DNA from: a virus
DNA length: 64,000 nucleotides
IMG/VR virus record: IMGVR_UViG_3300032334_000315
Location: 62,001-126,000 of that record
Direction: 5' to 3' (one strand)
Shown one piece after another: positions 1 through 8,400 of the stretch. Position 1 is the stretch's first letter; every line of letters starts with the position of its first letter. Position numbers and translations under genes: made by a program. A model generated the notes under the pieces. That model had not been told where the DNA came from. It was given only the letters and a program-made list of their open reading frames with translations, and made no database searches.

Positions 1-99
1 AGCAAAATAATTGACGTTAGGCAGACGCTTGATGGCAAACTGAAAGCCATTTTGCCCTAGCATATTAATGTTTTCAGGTTGATTTTGGTACGCTGTCAT
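1..99 (-). CDS. Virion structural protein, N-terminal 33 codons only (runs off left edge)
   Basis: This reading frame opens at an ATG at 99 and continues to the window edge. The visible N-terminus contains the stretch FQFAIKRLPNVNYF, which resembles the start of small virion structural proteins found next to capsid genes in T4-like environmental phages; that is recalled resemblance, not a search result. The gene lies directly downstream of gp23 and is separated from it by a terminator. A perfect TATAAATA box ends 5 nt before the ATG and there is no Shine-Dalgarno sequence, so the late mRNA may be leaderless. The function is not assignable from 33 residues. Confidence 0.7.
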   Translation of the reverse strand, partial: MTAYQNQPENINMLGQNGFQFAIKRLPNVNYFA

Positions 100-104
100 A
101 TAGC

Positions 105-112
105 TATTTATA
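105..112 (-). promoter_or_regulatory. T4-type late promoter box TATAAATA
   Basis: This is an exact match to the T4 late promoter -10 element on the minus strand. It is followed after 5 nt by the ATG of the leftmost gene. It sits just beyond the gp23 terminator and so restarts transcription there. Confidence 0.75.
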
Positions 113-114
113 AT

Positions 115-143
115 AAAAAAGGGAGAGCATTTCTGCCCTCCCA
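115..143 (-). terminator. Rho-independent terminator downstream of the capsid gene
   Basis: On the minus strand a 9-bp stem with one mismatch (GGGAGGGCA against TGCTCTCCC) closes a 4-nt loop and is followed by six T residues. It lies 57 nt after the gp23 stop codon and would end the abundant capsid transcript. Confidence 0.8.
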
Positions 144-171
144 GTTTGCGGCTTGAAACCGTCTTGTATTG

Positions 172-198
172 CCTCGCCTTTGAATCAGCGAGGTTTTT
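172..198 (+). terminator. Plus-strand-facing hairpin with T-run next to the gp23 stop
   Basis: CCTCGC at 172-177 pairs with GCGAGG at 188-193 and is followed by TTTTT on the plus strand. It therefore faces opposite to the neighbouring hairpin at 115-143. There is no plus-strand gene to its left in the window, so it would only stop antisense transcription coming from outside. Confidence 0.45.
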
Positions 199-199
199 A

Positions 200-1591
200 T
201 TACATAAGGTTTGTGACCTGCACAAAGCGGTAGTAAAGGTTTGCGCGGGCATCGCCGAACGCACCGATAGCACCAGTGGCATCGTTCGTTGCGAATGGGT
301 TTGCAACCATTCCGTAACGAGTCTTGAAGCCAATCTTTGGCTGGAAGGTGTTTTCACCAACTGCACGAACCATCTGAAGTGGTACGTATGGGCAATAGAA
401 CAGACCAGCGTCAAATGCTGAAGAGCCCTTATAGCCGATTGTGAAATACTGCTTACCAGATGCAGAAGAGAAGTATGGATCAATGTAAACCTTGATACGG
501 CCACCAAGAACACCAGCGAAGGTATTGCCTGTGTCGTCAACATTTAGATTGTTAGATAGAGCAGGTGTGTAATCAAGAACGCCTGCCATCTGAAGAGCCG
601 AAGCTACGTCAGAACCGCAGATGATTACGTTACCCTTACCACGACGAGTTGCCTTAGCAATCTGGTTCGCTTCGCGCTCAATCTGGAACAATAGACCCTT
701 GAACTTTTCTACCATCCAACGACCGTTAGAGTCAACGTCTAGGTTAAACGTACCTGTTGAAGTTACGTTTTCCTGAGCGCCGGCTGTAGCAGTATAGTTG
801 ATTGTACGAACAACTTCACGGTTGATTTCAGAAAGGATTTCAGCAGCAAGAATGTTTGATAGTTCCTGCTCAGCATCAAGACCGTGAATGGCCTTAAGAT
901 CCTGTGCAAGTTCCATTGTGTATTCTGCCTTGAGAGCGCGGCTAACTGCTGTTACAGCAACCTTCTCAATGCTGAATGCCATTTCCTGGAAATCGTTACC
1001 ACGTCCGTCACCAAGAGCTTCTGCGCGAGCAGTAGTCATACCTGTTGACATGTTATAGCCAGCAGCGCCAGCAGTTACACGACCAGTTGGATCAGAACCA
1101 GACTGAGAACGAACTGAAGTGTTAGCAACAACAAATGAAGACGCTGTATTGCCTTTAGCAGAACCAGAGAATGTGGTATTTGCTTCGTTGAATAGAGCTT
1201 CTGCACCTGTCTGGCTGTTATAACGTGAACGCATTGCGAAGATAAGGCCTGTTGGACCTGTCATTGGCTGTACGCCGCAGATATCATACGCAATTAGGTT
1301 AGGCATAGAACGACGAACCAATGAAATAAGTACTGGATCGAATGTGTCGATGGAACCAGCTGCGGCTGTAGATGACGATGCACCCATAGCGTTTGTTGGA
1401 GCTGTTTCACCTAGTAGTGATGGAGCCTGGTAACCACCAGATCCAAAACCTTGTTCGCGAGCTGACTTTTCCTGGTTTTCCAGAAGCTGTGCTACTACTG
1501 AGCGGCGGTGCGCATCCTTGATTGGAGATAGATCGCTATGCTCCAGGACTGGCTGCCACTTTTTCTGAACTTGTTCATTCAGAGATTGCAT
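200..1591 (-). CDS. 23: Major capsid protein gp23
   Basis: Major head protein of the T4 family, which forms the hexamers of the icosahedral head. The predicted product is 463 residues, against about 520 in T4. I chose the ATG at 1591 rather than the longer frame to 1615 because AAGGAG lies 7 nt upstream and the product then begins MQSLNEQVQKKW, as capsid proteins of this family do. LGE at residues 60-62 fits the gp21 prohead protease consensus (L/I-x-E), so about 62 residues would be removed during maturation, similar to the 65 removed in T4. It is the last gene of the 67-68-21-22-23 cluster and is followed by a strong terminator. Confidence 0.97.
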   Translation of the reverse strand: MQSLNEQVQKKWQPVLEHSDLSPIKDAHRRSVVAQLLENQEKSAREQGFGSGGYQAPSLLGETAPTNAMGASSSTAAAGSIDTFDPVLISLVRRSMPNLIAYDICGVQPMTGPTGLIFAMRSRYNSQTGAEALFNEANTTFSGSAKGNTASSFVVANTSVRSQSGSDPTGRVTAGAAGYNMSTGMTTARAEALGDGRGNDFQEMAFSIEKVAVTAVSRALKAEYTMELAQDLKAIHGLDAEQELSNILAAEILSEINREVVRTINYTATAGAQENVTSTGTFNLDVDSNGRWMVEKFKGLLFQIEREANQIAKATRRGKGNVIICGSDVASALQMAGVLDYTPALSNNLNVDDTGNTFAGVLGGRIKVYIDPYFSSASGKQYFTIGYKGSSAFDAGLFYCPYVPLQMVRAVGENTFQPKIGFKTRYGMVANPFATNDATGAIGAFGDARANLYYRFVQVTNLM

Positions 1592-1631
1592 GTTAGTTCT
1601 CCTTATTGATTTCAACTAATGTTATAAAAAC

Positions 1632-2723
1632 TTACTTTTTGATACCGCGACTAATCGCAGACATGTAAGCAGCCATTTCGCCCGGAACCTGCTTTTCAGC
1701 GATTTCTTCGCCCACTGGTTCCTCATCGAGTGTTACGCTTTCGTTCAAGGGGCCGGCCGAACCTCTTGTTGGGAAATAACTCTCACGAAGGGTAGCAATT
1801 TTCTTCTGATATGACTCAATGTCATCGAAGTCAACTGCTTCAGAAAGCGATTGTAGTTTTGCGTATTGCGTATCTGCAAGACCTTCTGAAACTTCATTGA
1901 ACGCAATTACGCGCTCAAATTCTTTGATTTGAGCTGTTAGCTCAATATTCTTTTCAATTTCTTCGTTGATAACGGACTCAAGAACTTCAACCTGATTAGC
2001 AAGTTCTTCGGTTACATCAACGGCTTCATCTGGAATGTCGATGTAGTGTTCTGTGAATAGATCCTTAAGACCCTTCATGAAACCTTCTACGATCTCAGCC
2101 TTTAGACCACGCTCTACAGCAACGGCATTGTTTTCCATCCAGCTCTCAACAACATAGTCGAGATATGTGTCTACGCGCTCAACTAGTGACTCGCCTAGGC
2201 TTTCTGTTTCTTCAGATAGAGCCAATTCAAATCTTTCATCAAGAACAGAAATCTGCTCATTGACCTTGGTTAGAACGGCTGCTTCAAATACTTCAGTTGC
2301 GCGAGCAATGAAATCAGCAGAAACGTCGGTGCCTTCAAAGATGGCCTTGATATCATCGGACACGTCGAGGTCTTCCTTTGTTAGACGGGCAATCTTGGAT
2401 TCAGCAACACGGCCCTTTGGATTAACAGAATTACCCTGCATTGGGTTTGTCTTATCGCCCTTGAATGAATCATAAGCTATTGATACTTCGGCCTTCTTCA
2501 TTCCAGAGAGTGCTTGAATCATAGAGTTAATCATACCAACCTTTGTGTATGGCTTAACGCTAGAACCCTGCATTGGGTTTGTTCTATCACCAGAATTCTG
2601 CGAACCACCGGGAGGTGATGCATTTGCTCCAGTAGGCTCAGGAACCTCAGCATTAACGCCGAAGCTCGCTCTCTTTGCTTCTTGTACGTCGAGCTTATCG
2701 ACATTTGTGTCCTGAACTGACAT
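1632..2723 (-). CDS. 22: Prohead core scaffolding protein gp22
   Basis: Major internal scaffold of the T4-type prohead, degraded by gp21 after assembly. The 363-residue product is acidic and mostly helical. Its middle part (YLDYVVESWMENNAVAVE, then a FMKGL segment) is the typical gp22 core region. ATG codons occur at 2729 and 2723; GAGGAG is 2 nt from the first and 8 nt from the second, so the second is preferred. The N-terminal 100 residues, which make it about 90 residues longer than T4 gp22, contain two copies of a TNPMQG(S/N)SV motif about 48 residues apart. A late promoter box lies at 2766-2773. Confidence 0.92.
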   Translation of the reverse strand: MSVQDTNVDKLDVQEAKRASFGVNAEVPEPTGANASPPGGSQNSGDRTNPMQGSSVKPYTKVGMINSMIQALSGMKKAEVSIAYDSFKGDKTNPMQGNSVNPKGRVAESKIARLTKEDLDVSDDIKAIFEGTDVSADFIARATEVFEAAVLTKVNEQISVLDERFELALSEETESLGESLVERVDTYLDYVVESWMENNAVAVERGLKAEIVEGFMKGLKDLFTEHYIDIPDEAVDVTEELANQVEVLESVINEEIEKNIELTAQIKEFERVIAFNEVSEGLADTQYAKLQSLSEAVDFDDIESYQKKIATLRESYFPTRGSAGPLNESVTLDEEPVGEEIAEKQVPGEMAAYMSAISRGIKK

Positions 2724-2765
2724 ATTCATTTCTCCTCAGGTGTTATCAAAAAATGTTTCTTATGT

Positions 2766-2773
2766 TATTTATA
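2766..2773 (-). promoter_or_regulatory. T4-type late promoter box TATAAATA (gp22)
   Basis: Exact late box on the minus strand in the gap between gp21 and gp22. It is followed by a leader of about 35 nt carrying GAGGAG. It gives gp22 and gp23 their own late transcript. Confidence 0.75.
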
Positions 2774-2776
2774 ATA

Positions 2777-3433
2777 TTAGAGTTTTGACAAGAACTTTTT
2801 AAAAGCCTCAATCATTACCTCTTCTTTGTTGCGAGTGGTTCCATAACCTTCTTCAATTTGATCGCGAATCTCAGCAACCTCGCGTTCATGTAGAACGCCA
2901 TTTTCCCAAACCCACTCTTTGCCTTCCATGATACCACGAACAAACGCTTGTGGTGCAGAAGGATCAGCAACGATATCAGCAGCGGTAGCAAGGTAGAAAT
3001 CACTACCTACTTCCATGATACCATTTCTCTTTGTTAGTGTTCCCATACCGCGTGAAGATACACCAAGGTTGGCACCTTCCTTCATAAGATCCTTGACGAT
3101 CTTACCGTATGGTGTGTCCATGATCTTTGCACGACCAATAGCATTAGAACCTTCCATGTGAAGATCCTTAATCATGTGTGATACGCGCTCTAGGTTAATG
3201 TTTGGACCTGCAGGATGGCCTAGTTCACCATATGCACGGTTGGTGTCGATATATGCACCACGGTACCTATCGACTTCGCGTGAGACAACATCAACGGGAT
3301 AAACACGACCGTTTTTGTTTTGAATACCAGCTTGCATGAAAATGCCTTCAATGAAGAAGTTCTTTTCACCAGACTCGGTAGCTTCGGTTACGATTTGAAT
3401 ATCGCTTTCGTTTAGTTCGCAGATTAGCTTCAT
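2777..3433 (-). CDS. 21: Prohead core protein protease gp21
   Basis: Serine protease of the prohead core that cleaves capsid and scaffold proteins at L/I-x-E sites. At 218 residues it is close to T4 gp21 (212). The catalytic histidine lies in GELGHP (H73) and the nucleophile serine in GVSSRG (S126/S127), the two signature motifs of the herpesvirus-assemblin-like fold. The ATG overlaps the stop of the upstream gene by one base (TAATG), indicating translational coupling. Order and strand match T4 68-21-22. Confidence 0.95.
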   Translation of the reverse strand: MKLICELNESDIQIVTEATESGEKNFFIEGIFMQAGIQNKNGRVYPVDVVSREVDRYRGAYIDTNRAYGELGHPAGPNINLERVSHMIKDLHMEGSNAIGRAKIMDTPYGKIVKDLMKEGANLGVSSRGMGTLTKRNGIMEVGSDFYLATAADIVADPSAPQAFVRGIMEGKEWVWENGVLHEREVAEIRDQIEEGYGTTRNKEEVMIEAFKKFLSKL

Positions 3434-3855
3434 TAGTAACGCGAACCTCCTGTGATGGCTACCGTCTTATGCAGCTTGAGAATAAGCGTTGCAGGACCAC
3501 TATTGACTTTTGTAATCGTTACGTTTGATGTTGACATTGCGGTGGTATTATCAATCAAACGGCTATCAGAAAGATCAACATAATCTGCACCAGATAGAAC
3601 AAGTGCCATACTTGCACCGCGCTTGATTTCAAAATGTACATTGTTTGCGCCACCGCAATTGACTTCGGCTGAAATAATGTTCATGCTGACAACGGTTTCA
3701 CCAGCAGAATTGGCACCCCACACAGGAACACCACCACCAGTGGTAGTATCAGCAGCATTCAATTTGATTCCACCGCTATTATGAAACTTAGCAATAATCC
3801 AACCACCTTTGGTTTGCTTATTCATAATGCCTTCGTTATTAGAAACAGCGGCCAT
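3433..3855 (-). CDS. Uncharacterised virion-associated protein, 140 aa
   Basis: I do not recognise a named family. The product is rich in Gly, Ala, Ser and Thr and looks all-beta, with alternating hydrophobic strands such as NVHFEIKRG and ATLILKLHK. GTGGAG lies 6 nt before the ATG, and the stop is coupled to gp21 by a TAATG overlap. T4 has no gene between 68 and 21, so this is an insertion in the prohead operon. A small head decoration or head-fibre-like protein is possible from position and beta composition, but that is inference. Confidence 0.75.
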   Translation of the reverse strand: MAAVSNNEGIMNKQTKGGWIIAKFHNSGGIKLNAADTTTGGGVPVWGANSAGETVVSMNIISAEVNCGGANNVHFEIKRGASMALVLSGADYVDLSDSRLIDNTTAMSTSNVTITKVNSGPATLILKLHKTVAITGGSRY

Positions 3856-3858
3856 GTG

Positions 3859-4443
3859 TTACTCCACTTCTGAATTTGCTACAACGAAATCCATAATCGT
3901 TGTGAATGAGTCTGCGTCTCTGTTAATCATGTCGCGGAATAACTCTTGGTTCTCACCAGTAAGCTTTGAATAAGTTTCACCAATGATATCAAGTGTCTCT
4001 TCGTTTACTTCTACAACATCACCATTTTCCAATTCAATTTCAAACGTCTCTTCGCTTGATTCTGTAATTGAAGAACGGTCATTGAAAACTTCTTCTGCAT
4101 ATGCAGCAACAGACGACTGGCTACGAACTGGTGTCAAATCACCTTGCTTGGATGCGTTTGCGCGTGTCTTTGATTGCTGACCTTTAAAACCAGACTTATC
4201 AGCAAGATCAGATGTGCCCTGCTTGATGATGCCACGATCACCGCTATTTGGCTGATGCTTTGCTTGACCCATTGATTTTGCATTCAATACATTATCTGTA
4301 TTCTTTGCTGGATAAGCGGTATCATGCTGAGTGTGTGCATCTGCAAAATCTGCTTCGCCCTTAGCTTTTGGCTTCAAAGCATCAGATTCGGCATCTTTCT
4401 TAGAGACCGATACAGCTTCACGGAGTTCTTTAAACGTCTTCAT
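3859..4443 (-). CDS. Prohead core protein, gp68-like by position
   Basis: This 194-residue protein starts MKTFKELREAV, an opening seen in T4-like core and scaffold proteins. It then has a long polar, probably disordered segment and an acidic helical C-terminus (residues about 125-194). It occupies the T4 gene 68 position between gp67 and gp21. The start overlaps the end of gp67 by 14 nt, with AGGAG 10 nt upstream. Direct sequence identity with T4 gp68 (141 aa) is not obvious to me, so the assignment rests on position, composition and N-terminus. Confidence 0.7.
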   Translation of the reverse strand: MKTFKELREAVSVSKKDAESDALKPKAKGEADFADAHTQHDTAYPAKNTDNVLNAKSMGQAKHQPNSGDRGIIKQGTSDLADKSGFKGQQSKTRANASKQGDLTPVRSQSSVAAYAEEVFNDRSSITESSEETFEIELENGDVVEVNEETLDIIGETYSKLTGENQELFRDMINRDADSFTTIMDFVVANSEVE

Positions 4444-4624
4444 CTGATACGATCTCCTGATCTTCGACTTCTTCCTGAGGAGTCAACATGTTTGATGCAA
4501 TTTCAATTCGTCTTAGATCAAGCGCATCTGAAATCTTTGCTGATAGCGCAGCACCAATATGCTCGCGAAATGCGTTAGCATCTGATGAAGCTGCTGCTTG
4601 AATTGCTAATTGAATCTCTTCCAT
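4430..4624 (-). CDS. 67: Prohead core protein gp67
   Basis: Small 64-residue protein with an N-terminal helix (MEEIQLAIQAA), a middle segment RRIEIASNML that resembles the KIEIAKTIL region of T4 gp67, and a very acidic tail (EEVEDQEIVSDEDV). T4 gp67 is 80 residues with the same acidic C-terminal character; it affects head shape and is processed to an internal peptide. AAAGG lies 8 nt before the ATG and a late box is at 4649-4656. Confidence 0.82.
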   Translation of the reverse strand: MEEIQLAIQAAASSDANAFREHIGAALSAKISDALDLRRIEIASNMLTPQEEVEDQEIVSDEDV

Positions 4625-4648
4625 ATTATATACCTTTCTGTGATAATC

Positions 4649-4656
4649 TATTTATA
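4649..4656 (-). promoter_or_regulatory. T4-type late promoter box TATAAATA (gp67 operon)
   Basis: Exact late box on the minus strand, 24 nt upstream of the gp67 ATG. It separates the prohead operon from the fibre module upstream. Confidence 0.75.
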
Positions 4657-4664
4657 AAAATGCG

Positions 4665-5405
4665 TTAGTATTCAATAATGATTAGTCCTGGCGCACCAGT
4701 TCCACCTGCGCGAGCGGTAGCGGCCGTGCCATTTCTTGCACCTGACCCACCAGCACCATATCCAGATCCTGGTTGTCCTGCTTGACCAGCAGCAGTTTCT
4801 GGCATAACACCACCTTGACCCCAACCTAATGGAGTGTGAGCACCAATACCGGCTATGTTAGTTGTTGCTGCCATAACACCACCTGCACCACCTGGATATC
4901 CTGTTAAACCCATTACGTTAGATGTACCAAATCCTGATGGACTTGGTGTACCACCAGCACCACCAGCAAGTACCGAAGTAGCGAGTGTTCCGCCTAGGCC
5001 ACCGCCTGCTGAATATGTTACGCTGTTATAGATAATAGAAGAAGGAGATCCAGCAGCACCAGCAGCACCAGAAGCACCTGCGGCTGTAGTACCAGCAACG
5101 GTATATGTTAATGTGTAAACACTAGATACTACAGTGATATAAGCAACAACAACAGATGAAGATCCACCACCACCTCCCATTTGACCAGCAGTAGCAGCGG
5201 TACCACCACCTGAACCACCAGCACCGATGATAGTCGCTTTAAACTTAGCACCAGCATATTGAAGTGCTGCTGGTAATGTGTATGTTACAGATGTTCCTGT
5301 TGTGAACGCAACAAGGTTCATAAATCCAGCACCAGCACCAGCAATCAAAGCAGCATCTACTGTTGCTGATCCGTATACTCTTGTTCCGCTAATCAACTTT
5401 GCCAT
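4665..5405 (-). CDS. Glycine-rich tail adhesin-like protein, 246 aa
   Basis: After a short N-terminal beta segment (MAKLISGTRVYGSATVD) the sequence is a Gly/Ala/Ser/Thr-rich domain from about residue 55 to the end. It closes with GAPGLIIIEY, the usual end of the glycine-rich adhesin domain found in environmental phage fibres. Such domains can form packed polyglycine helices, as in the receptor-binding tip gp38 of phage S16. The gene is the last of the adhesin module, 12 nt after the giant adhesin gene, with CGGAG upstream of the ATG. A fibre-tip adhesin is likely; the receptor is unknown. Confidence 0.8.
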   Translation of the reverse strand: MAKLISGTRVYGSATVDAALIAGAGAGFMNLVAFTTGTSVTYTLPAALQYAGAKFKATIIGAGGSGGGTAATAGQMGGGGGSSSVVVAYITVVSSVYTLTYTVAGTTAAGASGAAGAAGSPSSIIYNSVTYSAGGGLGGTLATSVLAGGAGGTPSPSGFGTSNVMGLTGYPGGAGGVMAATTNIAGIGAHTPLGWGQGGVMPETAAGQAGQPGSGYGAGGSGARNGTAATARAGGTGAPGLIIIEY

Positions 5406-5417
5406 ATTAATTCTCCG

Positions 5418-8400
5418 TTATTGTTGACCAGTTGGATTACCAACAGCAGCAGGATATCCAGAAACTCGGTCTGCGGTAAGCGTTGCTGGATATGCACGAC
5501 CAGTTCCCCATATGATTCTAACGCATCCAGGTCCACCATTCCCGCCTGGTTGATTATTACCATCCCCAGCGCCACCTCCACCTCCAAATCTCCCACCATG
5601 AGGAGGCTGATTTGCACCATTAGGATATGGTGTAGCAGTATATCCTCTTTCACCTAATTGCACACCAGAAGCTGTTGTTGTTGCAACACCTCCTGATCCA
5701 CCACCACCACGACCACAACTAGAACCAGCTCCTGCATAAGAAGTTCCTGCTATACTAGCAACTGCGACAGAACCAAATGGTGAAGTTCCACCACCTCCAC
5801 CACCAACAGCATAATATAGTCCAGCAGTTGCACTGCCTCCCCCGGATCCACCTGCACCTCCAGATGTAGATGCAACCCCTGAACCAGCAGTTAGTGTAGG
5901 AACAGTTCCGGTAACAGCACCACCAGCACCTCCAGCAACAGTGTATCCACCAGCTCCGCCACCACCACCACCAGCATATGTTCCGATTCCAGCGCCACCG
6001 GCACCACCAGCAAAACCAGTACCAGCACCAACTGTGCCACCAGCACCACCGGCAGGTGCTGCGTTTGTTCCTCCTGGTTGACCGCCGTTAGCGATAATTG
6101 TTGAAGCAAAAGAACTTGCTCCACCAGCAGTCGGAGTTCCGCCATATACTCCTGGAGCACCACATGTTATCGTATATGTTGTTCCACCTGTTACGGCAAT
6201 GCTTGCACTATATGCTAATGCGCCTCCTCCACCGCCGCCTCCTCCGTTTGGTCCACCGCCTCCGCCTGCACCAATAGCTACAGCAGAAACGGCTGTGTAT
6301 CCTTTCGGTGCTGTAAATGTGAATACGCCTGGAGTTCCTGTATAAACTAAGTTAGGCCCAGAAACATAATCTGGATAAGCACACCAACATTGACCACCAC
6401 CAGGTAATGCAAGTGGTTTTGAAGTATCAGCAACAAGTACAGTCGGCGCAGTTGCCAAGATAGTTCCTGATGTTGAATCAGAACGTAATTGCAATTGAAT
6501 ATCTTGAACACCTTCTTGCAATATGTCTTGACCAACTGTTAACGCGAGTGTTCCTGTTCCATTTGTGATAGGAATTGATCCTTTGTTATCTACAACAAAA
6601 GGATAATCAGGATAATTACGATTTACGATTGTGCTTGGTGGATAATAAAGTGCGGTGCCTTTGATGATACGAATGTTAGAAAGATATCCAACCCATCGCG
6701 CACCACCTGGATCTTGACCAATATTTAATACCGAACCATCATCATATATTGCTGTTGTATGAGCATATTGTCTAACCATTAGTCCGTTTATATAAAGATA
6801 GATAACTCCATTTGTTTTGGTAATCGCAAAATGATACCATGTGCTGATAGCAAATGTTCCTGCAGTGGCATCGTTAATAGTCCAAGCTGAACCGTCGGCA
6901 TTAGCAACTCTTAGATGGAATCTGCTTGCTGTTGTTGTTGATGTGCCAAAATTAACACCGCTGATATTGGATCCGGATCTCTTATAAATCAAACCTTTAT
7001 TGATAGTAGTCGCGCTCGTGTATAGATATCCTTCAATAGTGAAATCATCTGTTGAACCAAAAACAAAATTTTGACTGTGAGGAACATAAAGATATTGTGT
7101 TGTTCCGTTGAATTGATAACTATAAGTGCTGGCAAATGGAATAATAGTGCTACCTGCTGTAACAGTAGCAATGTTTGTTATAGTGTTTATGCCAGTAACA
7201 TCAGTGATAGTCGCTGATTGGGCCGTCAATAGTTTTGTATTAGTGACCGCTGTTAATGCGATTGTCGATGGTAAAAATCCATGTGGATAATTCCAAATCA
7301 TTCTAAGTGCACCAGCACCTCCAGCACCACCAGTAGGATTTCCTCCACCTCCTCCACCTCCATAGATAGCACCAGCACCACCTACAGTCGAGGTTGCGTT
7401 ACCGCCGTTAGAACCTCCAGAACCACCATATCCTCCTTGCCCTAAAATAGCGCCAGTTGAACCTGCAAGATTGACACCACCTAATCCTAGATTTGAAATA
7501 CCTAGAAGACCTACACCGCCACCACCACCACCGTTTCCGGTAGATGTATTAACTACGGTTCCTGTGCTGTCTAATATTCCGGCGCCGCCGCCAGTTGATC
7601 CACCACCACCACCGTTTAGGGAATTTTTTCCTGATTGCGATATATTACCACTCCAAACTCCGCCATTGCCGCCGGCGGCTGTATATCCACCAGCTCCACC
7701 ACCTCCATTTCCTAATGATCCTGATGCAGGCCATCCACCAGCTCCACCAGCAAAACCTGTACCAGCACCTACTATACCACCATATCCTCCATTAGTAGCA
7801 GCATTTCCACCGCTCGCATAAACAATAGTACCATCATTCCAGTAAGTAGGAGCTCCATTAGTACCAGCAGCGACACTAGTGCCACCTACTCCACCTATTC
7901 CAACTTGAATTGGATAAACAGTACCTGGAACAACAGCGACATCTTTAACATATGACAAAGCGCCACCACCGCCTCCGTGTGGACCAGCTGTATCACCACT
8001 TCCACCACCACCAACACAAACAACACTAATACGATACACACCATCAGGACATGTCCAGTTAGCAGCACCAGTTGTCATAGTACCAAGACCTGTGCCTGTT
8101 ACAGTAGATGGATATACACCTTGTGCAAACCAGTCAGAGCCAACTGTTATCGTTAGATTGTTTGTTGGTGTTGTTAATCCTAAGCTTGCACCAGGAATTG
8201 TTATCGTGTCACCAATTTGATATCCTGATCCAGGAGATGTCGGTATTACGGTAAGAACACCATGTGTAGCCATAGTGGTAGTCGCATTGTTTTTTCTAAT
8301 GCTGAATACTGCACCTGTTCCTGAACCACTCGTTGCTGATTGCGTAAGACCTGTGAATGACCAAAGCGTAGCAGTAGCAGTTCCAGACCATGTGAGCGGA

